Counted from the first letter of the stretch, positions 15,689 through 24,228 are shown. The stretch is DNA of 32,655 bases from Paludibacteraceae bacterium (GCA_017525455.1 JAFXSS010000107.1:1-32655), one strand, 5' to 3'. Notes: a model not told the origin generated them from the sequence alone. Made by a program: numbers and translations.

Positions 15689-15708
15689 ATCAGCCAAGTT
15701 CGGCTGAT
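15689..15708 (+). other. Hairpin between DUF3467 and nucleoside phosphorylase genes
   Basis: ATCAGCC (15689-15695), loop AAGTTC, GGCTGAT (15702-15708): a perfect 7-bp stem shortly after the DUF3467 stop. There is no T-run, so it is not a standard terminator. It could protect an mRNA end or be chance. Confidence 0.35.
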
Positions 15709-15744
15709 TAGTGTAATGTAAATAACTAAAAACACATACAAATC

Positions 15745-16620
15745 ATGAAAACATTCCCTGCAAGTCAGTTGATTATCAATGCAGACGGTTCAGCCTTTCA
15801 TCTGCATCTCAAACCGGAGTTCCTGGCTGACAAGATTATACTGGTCGGCGATCAGGATCGCGTAAATATGGTAGCCTCGTTCTTCGACGAAGGCTCGATA
15901 GAGTGCGACGTTCAGAGCCGTGAGTTCCACACCATAACCGGTAAGTTCCAGGGCAAACGCATCTCGTGTATCTCCACCGGTATAGGTACAGACAACTGCG
16001 ACATCGTGATGAACGAGATTGACGCACTGGCCAATATCGATTTTGCCACCCGCACCGAGCGCACCGAGAAACGCGTACTGGACATAGTACGTATAGGCAC
16101 CTGCGGAGGCATGCAAGAGGATATACCTCTGGGCACCTTCCTCGTTAGCCAAAAGTCCATCGGTTTCGACGGTGTACTGGCGTTCTACGAGAACCGCGAC
16201 AAGATTGCCGATGTAGGCTTTGAGCAGGCATTGGTGGACTTCATCGGTTACCCGAAGAAAGCCGCTGTACCGTACGTGGTTGCCGCTAACCGCGAACTGG
16301 TAGACCGCATTGCCAAGGACGACATGATGCGCGGTTGCACCATAGCAGCCAACGGCTTTTACGGACCGCAAGGCCGCGTGCTGCGCGTAGGACTGGCTGT
16401 GCCTGATATCAACGAGAAGATTACCGCCTTCCGCTACGAAGGACAGCGTATCACCAACTACGAGATGGAGGGTTCCTGCATCGCCGGTTTGGCTCTGCAC
16501 ATGGGACACCGCGCAATGACCGTGTGCTGCGTGATTGCACAGCGAAAGATTGAGGCTGCCAACACCGATTACAAACCCCGCATCAAAGAATTGGTAAAAA
16601 CCGTACTGGAGCGTATTTAA
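15745..16620 (+). CDS. Nucleoside phosphorylase (uridine phosphorylase-like)
   Basis: A 291-residue cytoplasmic enzyme of the PNP/UDP phosphorylase family that splits a nucleoside with phosphate into a base and ribose-1-phosphate. Motifs: phosphate loop ILVGDQDRV (32-40), TGIGTDN with a substrate-contact Thr (73-79), IVRIGTCGGMQEDIPLGTFLVS (~112-134) and the ribose-binding EMEG (near residue 237). The overall layout is closest to uridine phosphorylases of Bacteroidota; whether it prefers uridine or a purine cannot be told. The stop codon TAA overlaps the next ATG by one base, so it is translated with the dipeptidyl-peptidase gene. Confidence 0.93.
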   Translation: MKTFPASQLIINADGSAFHLHLKPEFLADKIILVGDQDRVNMVASFFDEGSIECDVQSREFHTITGKFQGKRISCISTGIGTDNCDIVMNEIDALANIDFATRTERTEKRVLDIVRIGTCGGMQEDIPLGTFLVSQKSIGFDGVLAFYENRDKIADVGFEQALVDFIGYPKKAAVPYVVAANRELVDRIAKDDMMRGCTIAANGFYGPQGRVLRVGLAVPDINEKITAFRYEGQRITNYEMEGSCIAGLALHMGHRAMTVCCVIAQRKIEAANTDYKPRIKELVKTVLERI

Positions 16621-18620
16621 TGAAAAAACTAACCATCATCTTGGCTGCCGCATGCATCATGTGCGGCTGTCAGCAAAAAGAGCAAAGTTTCCAATACAAC
16701 GTGGATAAGTTCTATGACCTGGAGATTCTCCGTTACGATGTGCCGGAGTTCGACCAACTGACCTTGCAGCAAAAGTCGCTGGTATATTGCCTGAGCGAGG
16801 CTGCGCTGTGGGGTCGCGATATCCTGTTCGACCAGAACGGCCGTTACAACCTGCGCATCCGTCGTGCATGCGAGGCGTTGTACGAATCTTCAAGTATGCA
16901 AGCCCTCAAATCTTCCAATCCCGAAGAGTTTGCCGCCTTCGAGCGCTACCTTAAGCGCGTGTGGTTCAGCAACGGCATACATCACCACTACAGCGAGGAT
17001 AAGTTCCTGCCGGAGTTTAGCCAAGAGTGGTTCGTGAACGCCTGCACCAAGGCGGGTGTGACTTACGACGAGTCTATACTGCCCGTGATGTTCGACCCTG
17101 CCGTTATGCCCAAGCGCATGACGGCACAGGACGGCGTGGATCTTATACTCGGTTCGGCAGGCAACTATTACGGTGAAGGTGTAACCCAGGCCGAGGCTGA
17201 AGCATGGTACGCCGAACACAAGGACAACTCGCCGGAGCCCATGTGGATAGGACTGAACAGCCAACTCGTGAAGGATGAGAACGGACAGATTGCCGAACGT
17301 GTATATAAAGTAGGCGGTCTGTACGGCGAAGCACTTGAGCACGTAGTGTACTGGCTCAAGCAGGCACTGAACTACGCCGAGAACGACGCCCAACGACTGG
17401 CTATAAGCAAGATGATTGAGTTCAACGAGACAGGCGACCTGCATACTTTCAACGAGTACTGCATAGCCTGGGTGCGCGATCTGGACAGCCGTGTGGATTA
17501 CGTCAACGGATTTACGGAAACCTACAGCGACCCATTGGGTATAACCGGCACATGGGAATCAATGGTTAACTTCAAGGATCTGGCTGCCACCAAACGTACA
17601 CAACTCATATCGGAGAATGCCCAGTGGTTTGAGGATCACTCTACCACCGATCCCAAGTACAAGAAGGAGGAAGTGAAAGGCGTAACCGCCAAGGTTATTA
17701 CCGCAGCCATTCTGGCAGGTGACTGCTACCCGGCTACACCTATCGGCATCAATCTGCCTAACGCCAACTGGATACGCAAAGAGTATGGCTCCAAATCCGT
17801 GACAATCGACAACCTGATGCACGCTTACAACGAGGCTGCCAAGGGCAACGGATTCAACGAGGAATTTATGATTGATGACAATATCCGCGCTATCTATGAG
17901 CAGTACGGTGCTACATGCGGCGACTTGCATACCGATCTGCACGAATGCGTCGGTCACGGCAGCGGCAAACTGATGCCGGGTGTGACCAAAGATGCGCTGA
18001 AGGAGCACTCATCCACCATCGAGGAGGCACGCGCAGACCTGTTCGGACTGTATTATCTGGCTGATCCCAAACTTGTGGAGCTGGGATTGCTGCCTAACAA
18101 CGAGGCGTACAAAGCCGGATACTACCAGCAAATGATGAACGGCTTGATGACCCAACTTGTGCGTATCGAACCGGGCAAAGATATTGAGGAGGCACACATG
18201 CGCAACCGTCAACTCATTGCCGCCTGGGTGTACGATCATGCTGCCAACAAGGAGGTGGAGATAGTTGAGCGCGACGGCAAGCATTACCTGCAAATCAACG
18301 ATTACGAAGGTTTGCGCCGTCTGTATGGCGAACTGCTGGCAGAGATTCAGCGTATAACCTCTGAAGGCGACTACCCCGCAGCCAAGGCTATCGTAGAGAA
18401 ATACGCCGTGAAGGTTGATCCTGTGCTGCACGAGGAGATTCGTGCGCGTTACGCCAAACTGAATCTCGCGCCATACAAAGGTTTCGTCAATCCTGTCTAT
18501 AAGGTTGAGCGCAACGCCGCTGGCGAGTTTACGGACGTGAAGCTCGACTTTACCGAAGGCTACATCGAGCAACACCTGCGCTACTCGCACGACTATAGTC
18601 CGCTGCCGAGTGTCAATTAA
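16620..18620 (+). CDS. Dipeptidyl-peptidase III (M49 family) lipoprotein
   Basis: A 666-residue zinc metallopeptidase that removes dipeptides from peptide N-termini. The M49 signature HECVGH is at 441-446 (zinc His441 and His446, catalytic Glu442), and the second motif EEARAD at 468-473 supplies the third zinc ligand (Glu469). The 28-residue spacing from His441 to Glu469 fits the family, and the length matches the well-studied Bacteroides enzyme. In many Bacteroides homologues the motif reads HECLGH, so Val here is conservative. The N-terminus MKKLTIILAAACIMCGC followed by QQKE looks like a lipoprotein signal, suggesting a periplasmic membrane-anchored enzyme. It overlaps the phosphorylase by 1 nt and the next gene by 11 nt. 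Confidence 0.94.
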   Translation: MKKLTIILAAACIMCGCQQKEQSFQYNVDKFYDLEILRYDVPEFDQLTLQQKSLVYCLSEAALWGRDILFDQNGRYNLRIRRACEALYESSSMQALKSSNPEEFAAFERYLKRVWFSNGIHHHYSEDKFLPEFSQEWFVNACTKAGVTYDESILPVMFDPAVMPKRMTAQDGVDLILGSAGNYYGEGVTQAEAEAWYAEHKDNSPEPMWIGLNSQLVKDENGQIAERVYKVGGLYGEALEHVVYWLKQALNYAENDAQRLAISKMIEFNETGDLHTFNEYCIAWVRDLDSRVDYVNGFTETYSDPLGITGTWESMVNFKDLAATKRTQLISENAQWFEDHSTTDPKYKKEEVKGVTAKVITAAILAGDCYPATPIGINLPNANWIRKEYGSKSVTIDNLMHAYNEAAKGNGFNEEFMIDDNIRAIYEQYGATCGDLHTDLHECVGHGSGKLMPGVTKDALKEHSSTIEEARADLFGLYYLADPKLVELGLLPNNEAYKAGYYQQMMNGLMTQLVRIEPGKDIEEAHMRNRQLIAAWVYDHAANKEVEIVERDGKHYLQINDYEGLRRLYGELLAEIQRITSEGDYPAAKAIVEKYAVKVDPVLHEEIRARYAKLNLAPYKGFVNPVYKVERNAAGEFTDVKLDFTEGYIEQHLRYSHDYSPLPSVN

Positions 18621-19569
18621 TCTGCCTATATCGAAAAGTATTGCCAATCGGCTGTTGATGCTTCAGACTATACACGGAGACCCGCTTATGCGGGTCTTTG
18701 ACTCTATGCCCGGCGATGTGCGTCTGCTGCACGACGCGCTCGCGCGCCTGCGCGATTATAAACATGGTGAGCGACTCACGCTTAATCTGGGCAACTGCGG
18801 AACGGCTCTACGGTTCCTGCAGGTACATCTGGAGCGCTGCTACCAGGGTGAGCCTATCGTTCTGACCGGCGACCAACGTCTGCTGGAGCGCAATGGCAAA
18901 CCTACCACACAAACCACCTCTGCCCGAATCCTGCATGGTGATTGTATACCCTACTCGCCCGACGAGTCGCCATACATAACCATGAGCCGGCGTGTGCAGG
19001 AATCGTACAAAACCAACCATCCGGTCATAAGTGAGTATGATTGGAGCAGTGCTGCGTTCTGGTACGAATATATAGCCTTGCAGCCTTTACTCTATCCTGA
19101 ATGTCCGCGCGAACTGCTGCTGGAAGGTTTGACAGCCGACAGTCTGCAAGGCGACCGCCGTATTGCCGATATCTATGCCGAATTTTTCGGTGTACAAACC
19201 ACATTCACCCCTGCAGGTGCAGTGCTGAGCAAGGCTAACACACAAGCATGCCGCCAGGCAATGGAAGAACGCCCGCAAAACATCTGTATCGACTTCAGCC
19301 ACATACCCGACCTCTACCCATCCATCGCCCTGACCTGCGAACGGCTGGGGGTGACGTTGCACGCCACAGGTACCGAGCGGCTGGCATACAAAGAAAGCAA
19401 CCGCCTGGAAGCGGTTGCTTTACACGAGACGCGTCACGACCATCGTATGGCTATGGCACTGCTTGTGGCCGGTTACCCGGTGGACGATACAGCGTGTATT
19501 GCCAAGAGTTATCCGACCTTTGTGCCGCAATGGCAGACACTGCTTACATCTGCGGAAGAACGCGGTTAA
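18610..19569 (+). CDS. aroA: Short EPSP synthase homologue (AroA-like)
   Basis: A 319-residue homologue of 3-phosphoshikimate 1-carboxyvinyltransferase (shikimate pathway, makes EPSP from S3P and PEP). Family enzymes are about 400-430 residues. Present: PISKSIANR (6-14, Lys9), GNCGTALRF (61-69), IPD (232-234, catalytic Asp), YKESNR (260-265; usually KETDR), HDHRMAMA (276-283) and AKSYPTF (298-304). By comparison with Bacteroides homologues, about 75 residues are missing after the ERNGK segment (~93-97). They include the QRPI-like block and the SSQ(Y/F) shikimate-binding motif, and the first ~12 residues are absent too. The start is GTG at 18610, the only one that includes the SKS motif. It may be functional with a trimmed domain or a pseudoenzyme. 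Its 3' end overlaps the convergent hydrolase gene by 26 nt. Confidence 0.82.
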   Translation: MSINLPISKSIANRLLMLQTIHGDPLMRVFDSMPGDVRLLHDALARLRDYKHGERLTLNLGNCGTALRFLQVHLERCYQGEPIVLTGDQRLLERNGKPTTQTTSARILHGDCIPYSPDESPYITMSRRVQESYKTNHPVISEYDWSSAAFWYEYIALQPLLYPECPRELLLEGLTADSLQGDRRIADIYAEFFGVQTTFTPAGAVLSKANTQACRQAMEERPQNICIDFSHIPDLYPSIALTCERLGVTLHATGTERLAYKESNRLEAVALHETRHDHRMAMALLVAGYPVDDTACIAKSYPTFVPQWQTLLTSAEERG

Positions 19570-20248
19570 GTTGCTGCATTACACTCTCGGCAATCAGATC
19601 GTGCCCCTGCTGCGACGGATGAATACCATCCACGCACAAGTACGGCAGATAGTCGCGATTGTGCAAGAACGGTGAGGTTATATCCAGCACAGGCACACGT
19701 TCCTGATAACCGATCTGATACACAGCCAGGCTGTACATATCATGGTAATTGCGTATACGCTCCTCTTGCCCGCCAAGCCACGTTAGCACATTGCTGCGGT
19801 CTTGCTCGCCCATGTTACGGGTAACAAAGTTATAGAACCGGCGATAATCAATCAGAGGCAATGTGAGTAATATAGGCTGGCTACCTAACTGACGTATGCG
19901 CGCAATCAGATCGCGATACATCTGCCGGAACGTAGGCAGTTCGGTCATCGGATAGTGGTTATCATTAGGATCGGAAGCAATATCCGTCCAGCAAAAGTCC
20001 GAGTCGTTGCCGCCAAACTCCACGAGCGTAACATCACTGCCGGCTATAGCATCAGCGTGCTGCTCTGCAATCTGTGCACCACGCGTGATGGTACAACCCA
20101 TGCGGCTATAATTATCAACATCCACATTCATATTTTCAGCACACTGGCTGACAAAACTTTCCGACAAGATCTTATAACTCTCGCCGTCATAGATTACACC
20201 TTTGGTAATCGAATCGCCTAAAGCAACAATTTTCTTAATCGTATTCAT
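19544..20248 (-). CDS. SGNH/GDSL hydrolase
   Basis: A 234-residue cytoplasmic-looking esterase/lipase-type enzyme with all canonical SGNH blocks: block I VALGDSITKG (nucleophile Ser), block III EFGGNDSDF (Gly-x-Asn-Asp oxyanion hole) and block V VDGIHPSQQGH (Asp and His of the triad). The substrate is unknown; relatives act on lysophospholipids, acyl groups on sugars or acyl carriers. I chose the ATG at 20248. A longer ORF from 20317 would start inside the promoter at 20315-20346. It is transcribed against the AroA-like gene, the two 3' ends overlapping by 26 nt. Unlike the 12336 protein, it keeps its catalytic residues. Confidence 0.92.
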   Translation of the reverse strand: MNTIKKIVALGDSITKGVIYDGESYKILSESFVSQCAENMNVDVDNYSRMGCTITRGAQIAEQHADAIAGSDVTLVEFGGNDSDFCWTDIASDPNDNHYPMTELPTFRQMYRDLIARIRQLGSQPILLTLPLIDYRRFYNFVTRNMGEQDRSNVLTWLGGQEERIRNYHDMYSLAVYQIGYQERVPVLDITSPFLHNRDYLPYLCVDGIHPSQQGHDLIAESVMQQLNRVLPQM

Positions 20249-20314
20249 AGATAATAATGATTTAGTAAGTTTCTGTTTTGCGTTTTGGGGTTTCCGTTTC
20301 TCCGAAAACCGATG

Positions 20315-20346
20315 CAAAATTACTACATTTTTTTGACCCGTGCAAC
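20315..20346 (-). promoter_or_regulatory. Promoter of the SGNH hydrolase gene
   Basis: On the minus strand GTTG (20346-20343), 20 nt, then TAATTTTG (20322-20315). The -7 element is followed by CATCGG, as in the promoter at 30232. It predicts a leader of about 60 nt before the ATG at 20248. Confidence 0.62.
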
Positions 20347-20412
20347 AAAGTGGGACAATACGGCACGATTTTTGATAAAATTAGGGTGTTTGTACACTAA
20401 ATCGGAAATACA

Positions 20413-20445
20413 GGGACGAAATCGTGCATTTTCGAATTTCGTCCC
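20413..20445. promoter_or_regulatory. Perfect 10-bp inverted repeat upstream of LytTR gene
   Basis: GGGACGAAAT (20413-20422) and ATTTCGTCCC (20436-20445) flank a 13-nt spacer that ends next to a TTCGAA palindrome. The right arm ends 11 nt before the ATG of the LytTR regulator gene. As DNA it could be an operator; as RNA it would form a hairpin over the ribosome-binding region. No clear plus-strand -7 element is seen nearby. Confidence 0.55.
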
Positions 20446-20456
20446 ACCACAAAAAT

Positions 20457-21272
20457 ATGGCAAAAATACCTATAAAACTACTGAGTGTACCCTCGCTGCT
20501 GGCACATGTACTGGGTATACCTGCGTTTCTGTTGTTTTTCGTGCTAATCTACAGTCCGAGCTGGATGGTAGCCATGCTGGATATGGGTGTTGGGCGACAC
20601 ACATTCAACCTGCTGATGGTGATGTGCATCGTACTGGGCGTGCTATGCGCATCGCGCATACCCGTTACGAGCGTGCGCAAACATCTGCAGAACTTCAGTT
20701 GGCTGCGATACATCCTGTGGTGTCTGGCAGAGATTGGTGTGATGGCTGCGTTTGTAGCCCTGTACCTGACTCTGACAGCACGTCAGTGGGCGCCCGATGG
20801 CGGGGATTCGTACTTCACTACTCTGGGCTGGTCGGCAGCACTCGTGGGCAGTATAGTCGGCTACCCGTATCTGCTGTTTGATTTCGTGTTTGTGATACTT
20901 AACAAACCCGAGGAACAGCCTTCGGAGGAGGAACTAGTACGACTGTACGACAGCACGCAGCAACTCAAACTTGTGGTAGCATCGTCCGCACTGGTGTACA
21001 TCGAGGCTGCTACCAACTATGTGATAATCAAATACACCGAGGGCGAGCGAGTGAAAGATTACCAACTGCGTAACACCATGAAAACTCTGGAGCCGCAGTT
21101 GCTGAAGCACGGTATAATACGCTGTCAACGCTCATTCTTCATCAACCCGCGGCACGTAACAGCCTTGCGCAAGGATCGTGAAGGACTGATTGTTGCCGAA
21201 CTCGACATACGCGATGCGCGCACCATACCCGTGTCACCTAATTACTACGACAACTTGAGCAAACTACTATAA
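20457..21272 (+). CDS. Membrane-bound LytTR-family transcription regulator
   Basis: A 271-residue protein joining four predicted membrane helices (~12-32, 50-66, 85-107, 123-148) to a C-terminal LytTR DNA-binding domain (~165-265). The LytTR part shows ASSALVYIEAATNYVIIKY, RNTMKTLEPQL and RCQRSFFINPRHVTALR. There is no receiver domain, so it would sense a membrane or periplasmic signal directly rather than through phosphorylation; this build is common in Bacteroidota. The start chosen is the ATG at 20457; an ATG at 20424 would begin inside the inverted repeat at 20413-20445. The stop overlaps the RNase HI start by one base. It may control itself or the downstream operon. Confidence 0.9.
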   Translation: MAKIPIKLLSVPSLLAHVLGIPAFLLFFVLIYSPSWMVAMLDMGVGRHTFNLLMVMCIVLGVLCASRIPVTSVRKHLQNFSWLRYILWCLAEIGVMAAFVALYLTLTARQWAPDGGDSYFTTLGWSAALVGSIVGYPYLLFDFVFVILNKPEEQPSEEELVRLYDSTQQLKLVVASSALVYIEAATNYVIIKYTEGERVKDYQLRNTMKTLEPQLLKHGIIRCQRSFFINPRHVTALRKDREGLIVAELDIRDARTIPVSPNYYDNLSKLL

Positions 21273-21706
21273 TGGCTACTGAAATCAACACATCCGCCTA
21301 CCCTTTACTGCCGGCTCTGGCAGTGGATGCGGCGTGCTCGGGCAATCCCGGAGTGATGGAATTCCGCGGCGTGATTGCCGACACAGGCTCCGAGGTTTTT
21401 CATCGAGGACCATTTCCGCAAGGCACAAACAACATAGGTGAGTTTTTGGCTCTGGTACTGGGGCTTGCGTACCTCAAGCAGAACAATCTGACATGGAACA
21501 TATACACCGACTCGGTGACCGCCCTGGCGTGGCTACGACAACGTAAGTGCAAGACCAAATTGCCGCGAACGGAACAGAACGAGCCGCTATTCCAAATGAT
21601 TGCCAAAGCCGAAGCGTGGCTTAGAGCTAACACCTACACCACACGTATCTATAAGTGGGATACCGACAAGTGGGGTGAGATTCCCGCCGACTTCGGGCGC
21701 AAATAA
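21272..21706 (+). CDS. rnhA: Ribonuclease HI
   Basis: A 144-residue RNase HI that cuts the RNA strand of RNA-DNA hybrids (primer and R-loop removal). The catalytic acidic residues are visible: Asp19 in VDAACSGNPG, Glu57 in NNIGEFLAL, Asp80 in YTDS and Asp140 in GEIPADFGRK. The sequence is of the form common in Bacteroidota, in which the conserved KCKTKL block follows the third motif. Some relatives carry an extra N-terminal viroplasmin-like domain; this one does not. TAATG overlap with the LytTR gene indicates coupled translation. Confidence 0.94.
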   Translation: MATEINTSAYPLLPALAVDAACSGNPGVMEFRGVIADTGSEVFHRGPFPQGTNNIGEFLALVLGLAYLKQNNLTWNIYTDSVTALAWLRQRKCKTKLPRTEQNEPLFQMIAKAEAWLRANTYTTRIYKWDTDKWGEIPADFGRK

Positions 21707-21775
21707 CCATTCGCGAAGCTATTGGACAACTAGAAGACTATATAACCAGATGACTATATAAATCAAACATATATC

Positions 21776-22513
21776 ATGAACATTATCATTTTCGCCGCCA
21801 TACTGCCTGCCATACTGCTGGTGGCTTATATCTACTGGAAGGACAAATACCAGCGCGAGCCACTTAATCTTATTCTTCGCGCGGTAGCCTATGGCGTGCT
21901 GTCTGCAGGTTTGGCTATCGCCCTGGAGTCACTGATTAGTGCTCTGGGACTCATACCCGAAGAGCCGCATAGTTTTCTGGGAGCGTTGTGGAAAGCGTTT
22001 GTAGGGGCTGCTATTCCCGAAGAACTGGTCAAACTGCTTATGCTCTGGCTCTTGCTGCGCAAGAACCCCTACTTCGATGAGCGCTTCGACGGTATTGTAT
22101 ATGCCTGCTGCATAAGTATGGGCTTTGCCGGTTCGGAAAATGTCATCTATCTGCTCAGCAATATCAACGAGTGGCAGACTGTAGCTATCCAACGCGCAAT
22201 ATTCGCAGTGCCCGGGCACTTTATATTTGCCGTAGCAATGGGATACTTCTACTCAATGCTGTATTTCGGTGACATGTCCTGGCGCAAGCGCTCACGTATC
22301 TTCTGGGTACCCGTTACGTTGCACGGCATATACGACGGCTTGCTGTTCATGGCGAGTCTGAACACCCTGCTCACGGGCTTACTGGTACTGACGTTCTACG
22401 TGTTCTGTTTCCTTATGTACCGAGGCGGCAAGCGCCGTATCGAAGAGCAACTGGAGCGCGATAAACAGGATAGCAACCAGGCAGCGTTCTGGATCGACAA
22501 AACCCAACAATAA
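21776..22513 (+). CDS. PrsW-like intramembrane metalloprotease
   Basis: A 245-residue polytopic membrane protein of the PrsW family (a CAAX-protease-related group). In Bacillus, PrsW cleaves the anti-sigma factor RsiW at site 1. The family residues are present: EExxK (E82-K86, PEELVK), Glu121 in GFAGSENVIY, His148 in PGHFIFAVAMGY and His183 in LHGIYDG. About six to eight membrane segments are predicted from the hydrophobic pattern, starting with a helix at ~3-20. The gene begins 69 nt after RNase HI; a 10-nt direct repeat, GACTATATAA, lies in that gap (21736-21745 and 21752-21761). Only 6 nt separate it from the HprK-like gene, so it may belong functionally to the cassette that follows. Confidence 0.9.
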   Translation: MNIIIFAAILPAILLVAYIYWKDKYQREPLNLILRAVAYGVLSAGLAIALESLISALGLIPEEPHSFLGALWKAFVGAAIPEELVKLLMLWLLLRKNPYFDERFDGIVYACCISMGFAGSENVIYLLSNINEWQTVAIQRAIFAVPGHFIFAVAMGYFYSMLYFGDMSWRKRSRIFWVPVTLHGIYDGLLFMASLNTLLTGLLVLTFYVFCFLMYRGGKRRIEEQLERDKQDSNQAAFWIDKTQQ

Positions 22514-22519
22514 GCAATC

Positions 22520-23422
22520 ATGGTACAGACACTCACATACCGCGTAGCGGAACAACTATTCACCCTGACAGGCGACGAACGCGTACTGATGGCAGCCCCT
22601 AACTATGCTCCATTCCGCGTGCCTACCGAGGATTATACCGAGGCTGACAAATGCTTCAGCATAACTATTCAAACTGCCGAAACATTCGGCAATACAACCG
22701 GCTACGAGCTTTACTTCACCGACAACAGTGAGGCCGACATGCCTCGCATTGAAGTTTTTCGTTCAGACTGCGGTTGGCTCTTCCGCGTAGCTCAGATTGC
22801 TGACGCACCTGTATGCTGTGAGATAAGAATGAGCAGGGATTTTCGTCAGGCTACGCTTACCATATTGCAATCTGCCACTCTGCCCACGCTTCGCTTCGCC
22901 ATCGACAATACGGCAATGCTGGTATTCGCCTTTGCCACCTCGCATTGCCACTTGCTGGAGATGCACGCAGCGGTAGTGGTGCATGAGGGTAAAGCACGGC
23001 TGTTCCTTGGTCACTCAGGCACAGGCAAATCCACCCACGCTCGCCAATGGCTCGCTCAGTACCACACGGCTTACTTGCTCAACGACGATAACCCCATCCT
23101 GCTATTGGACGAGCACGGCAAACTATGGGTGTACGGCTCGCCATGGTCGGGGAAGACCCCCTGTTACCGCAACGAACGAGCAGCCGTGGCTGCTATCGTA
23201 CAACTGGAGCAAGCACCGGAGAATGCCATCAGCGACCTCACGCCGCCACAGGCTTACGCGTATATCCTGTCGTCGTGCTCAGGGCTGAAAGTTATGCATG
23301 AGGCTATGGACGGATTGCATGACACCATAAGTACGATTGTACTCGGCACACCGGTCAAGAAACTGCGCTGTCTGCCTGATAAAGCCGCTGCAATAATGTG
23401 CTACGAGGCAACAAAAATCTGA
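22520..23422 (+). CDS. HprK-like serine kinase family protein
   Basis: A 300-residue protein whose C-terminal half resembles the HPr kinase/PEP carboxykinase fold. It has a P-loop GHSGTGKST (164-172), LLNDDNPILLL with the paired Asp (189-190) and YGSPWSGKTPCYRNERAAV (~204-222), a block seen in many stand-alone HprK-like proteins. The N-terminal ~140 residues are beta-rich and unassigned. There is no PTS context here, so HPr is an unlikely substrate. In lasso-peptide clusters such kinases modify a precursor peptide, and in other operons they sit beside PqqD and S24/S26 proteins, exactly as here. It lies 6 nt after the PrsW-like gene and 18 nt before the S26-like gene. Confidence 0.85.
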   Translation: MVQTLTYRVAEQLFTLTGDERVLMAAPNYAPFRVPTEDYTEADKCFSITIQTAETFGNTTGYELYFTDNSEADMPRIEVFRSDCGWLFRVAQIADAPVCCEIRMSRDFRQATLTILQSATLPTLRFAIDNTAMLVFAFATSHCHLLEMHAAVVVHEGKARLFLGHSGTGKSTHARQWLAQYHTAYLLNDDNPILLLDEHGKLWVYGSPWSGKTPCYRNERAAVAAIVQLEQAPENAISDLTPPQAYAYILSSCSGLKVMHEAMDGLHDTISTIVLGTPVKKLRCLPDKAAAIMCYEATKI

Positions 23423-23440
23423 AAAGAGAAAGGCGACGGA

Positions 23441-23878
23441 ATGCAGCTGCCCAATGAGATATTTATCCCTGAGATAACCCGACTGATCAGTCAAGGCAAG
23501 CAGGTAGTGTTCACGCCAACAGGTATGAGCATGCGACCGTATATCGAAGGCGGCGTGGACAACGTAACACTCATTTATCCGGATAATCTGCAGGTAGGTG
23601 ACATTGTGCTCGCCGAGATTCATCCGCAGCACTACGTGTTGCACCGCATCTACGCACTGCAAGGCGATGATGTGACACTAATGGGCGACGGCAACTTGCA
23701 AGGTTGCGAACATTGCGCAACGGGCAACGTACTGGCCAAAGTTGTGGCTATACGTTCCCCAAAAGGCCGGAGCAAACCTCTCACCCGCGCATGGCTATGG
23801 CGGCATATGCAGCGCTCGCGACGCTTGTGGCTCAAACTCTACCGCCACCTGTGCCTGCCGGTGATTCGGAATTTGTAA
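23441..23878 (+). CDS. S24/S26-type peptidase-like protein
   Basis: A 145-residue protein with the signal-peptidase/LexA fold: TGMSMRP with nucleophile Ser30, GDIVLAEI (53-60), YVLHRI with His68 where bacterial LepB has Lys, and a MGDGN box (~81-85). A Ser-His dyad is the pattern of SipW and ER-type signal peptidases. There is no obvious membrane helix, so it probably works in the cytoplasm or is membrane-associated only through its basic C-terminal region. The same small protein type is often found beside PqqD and HprK-like genes in Bacteroidota. The C-terminus (VIRNL) and stop are written by a heptamer repeat. Confidence 0.82.
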   Translation: MQLPNEIFIPEITRLISQGKQVVFTPTGMSMRPYIEGGVDNVTLIYPDNLQVGDIVLAEIHPQHYVLHRIYALQGDDVTLMGDGNLQGCEHCATGNVLAKVVAIRSPKGRSKPLTRAWLWRHMQRSRRLWLKLYRHLCLPVIRNL

Positions 23879-23883
23879 TTCAT
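23863..23883. repeat. Short heptamer array at the end of the S26-like gene
   Basis: Three 7-nt units (GATTCGG, AATTTGT, AATTCAT). The stop codon of the S26-like gene lies within it. Confidence 0.6.
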
Positions 23884-23931
23884 AACACGCTTTGCCCTAA
23901 CGAAGGCGAAGCCGAACTAATATACAGTCGA

Positions 23932-23952
23932 AATTTTTAATTCTTAATTCAT
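23932..23952. repeat. Short heptamer array upstream of the PqqD-like gene
   Basis: Three 7-nt units (AATTTTT, AATTCTT, AATTCAT) end 3 nt before the ATG of the PqqD-like gene. The space between this and the previous array (77-nt gap) holds no ORF that I would call a precursor peptide. Confidence 0.65.
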
Positions 23953-23955
23953 AGT

Positions 23956-24228
23956 ATGAAAGTTATTCCCGGATTTGCGTTACGCCCTCTGGGCAACGAG
24001 TATCTGCTAATCGCCGAGAGCGTTGACCTCGTTAACTTCAACGCCATGATCACGCTCAACGAGTCAGCGGCTTACCTGTGGCGCAACGTGGCTGAATTGC
24101 AGTCGTTCGATGAGCAGACGATGGTCGACCTGCTGCTGGCTGAGTATGAGGTTTCGCCCGAGCAAGCGTTGGAGGATGTGCGCAAGACTATTGCCTCGTG
24201 GCGCGATGCCAAACTGATAACAGACTGA
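23956..24228 (+). CDS. PqqD family peptide-binding protein (RRE-like)
   Basis: A 90-residue protein of the PqqD family. The pattern MKVIPGFALRPLGNEYLLI, then NAMITLNESAAYLWRNVAEL, then LLLAEYEVSPEQALEDVRKTIASWRDAKLI is the full PqqD layout of beta hairpin plus winged-helix-like helices. PqqD proteins are RiPP recognition elements that bind the leader of a precursor peptide and hand it to a modifying enzyme. Stand-alone copies next to HprK-like and S24/S26 genes are known in Bacteroidota, but their partner is unproven. The stop overlaps the glycosyltransferase start (TGATG). Confidence 0.88.
   Translation: MKVIPGFALRPLGNEYLLIAESVDLVNFNAMITLNESAAYLWRNVAELQSFDEQTMVDLLLAEYEVSPEQALEDVRKTIASWRDAKLITD

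Noticed and set aside
23704..23940. ORF overlapping the S26-like gene, considered as a RiPP precursor
   Set aside because: It is an out-of-frame shadow over most of its length, and it lacks a leader/core layout.
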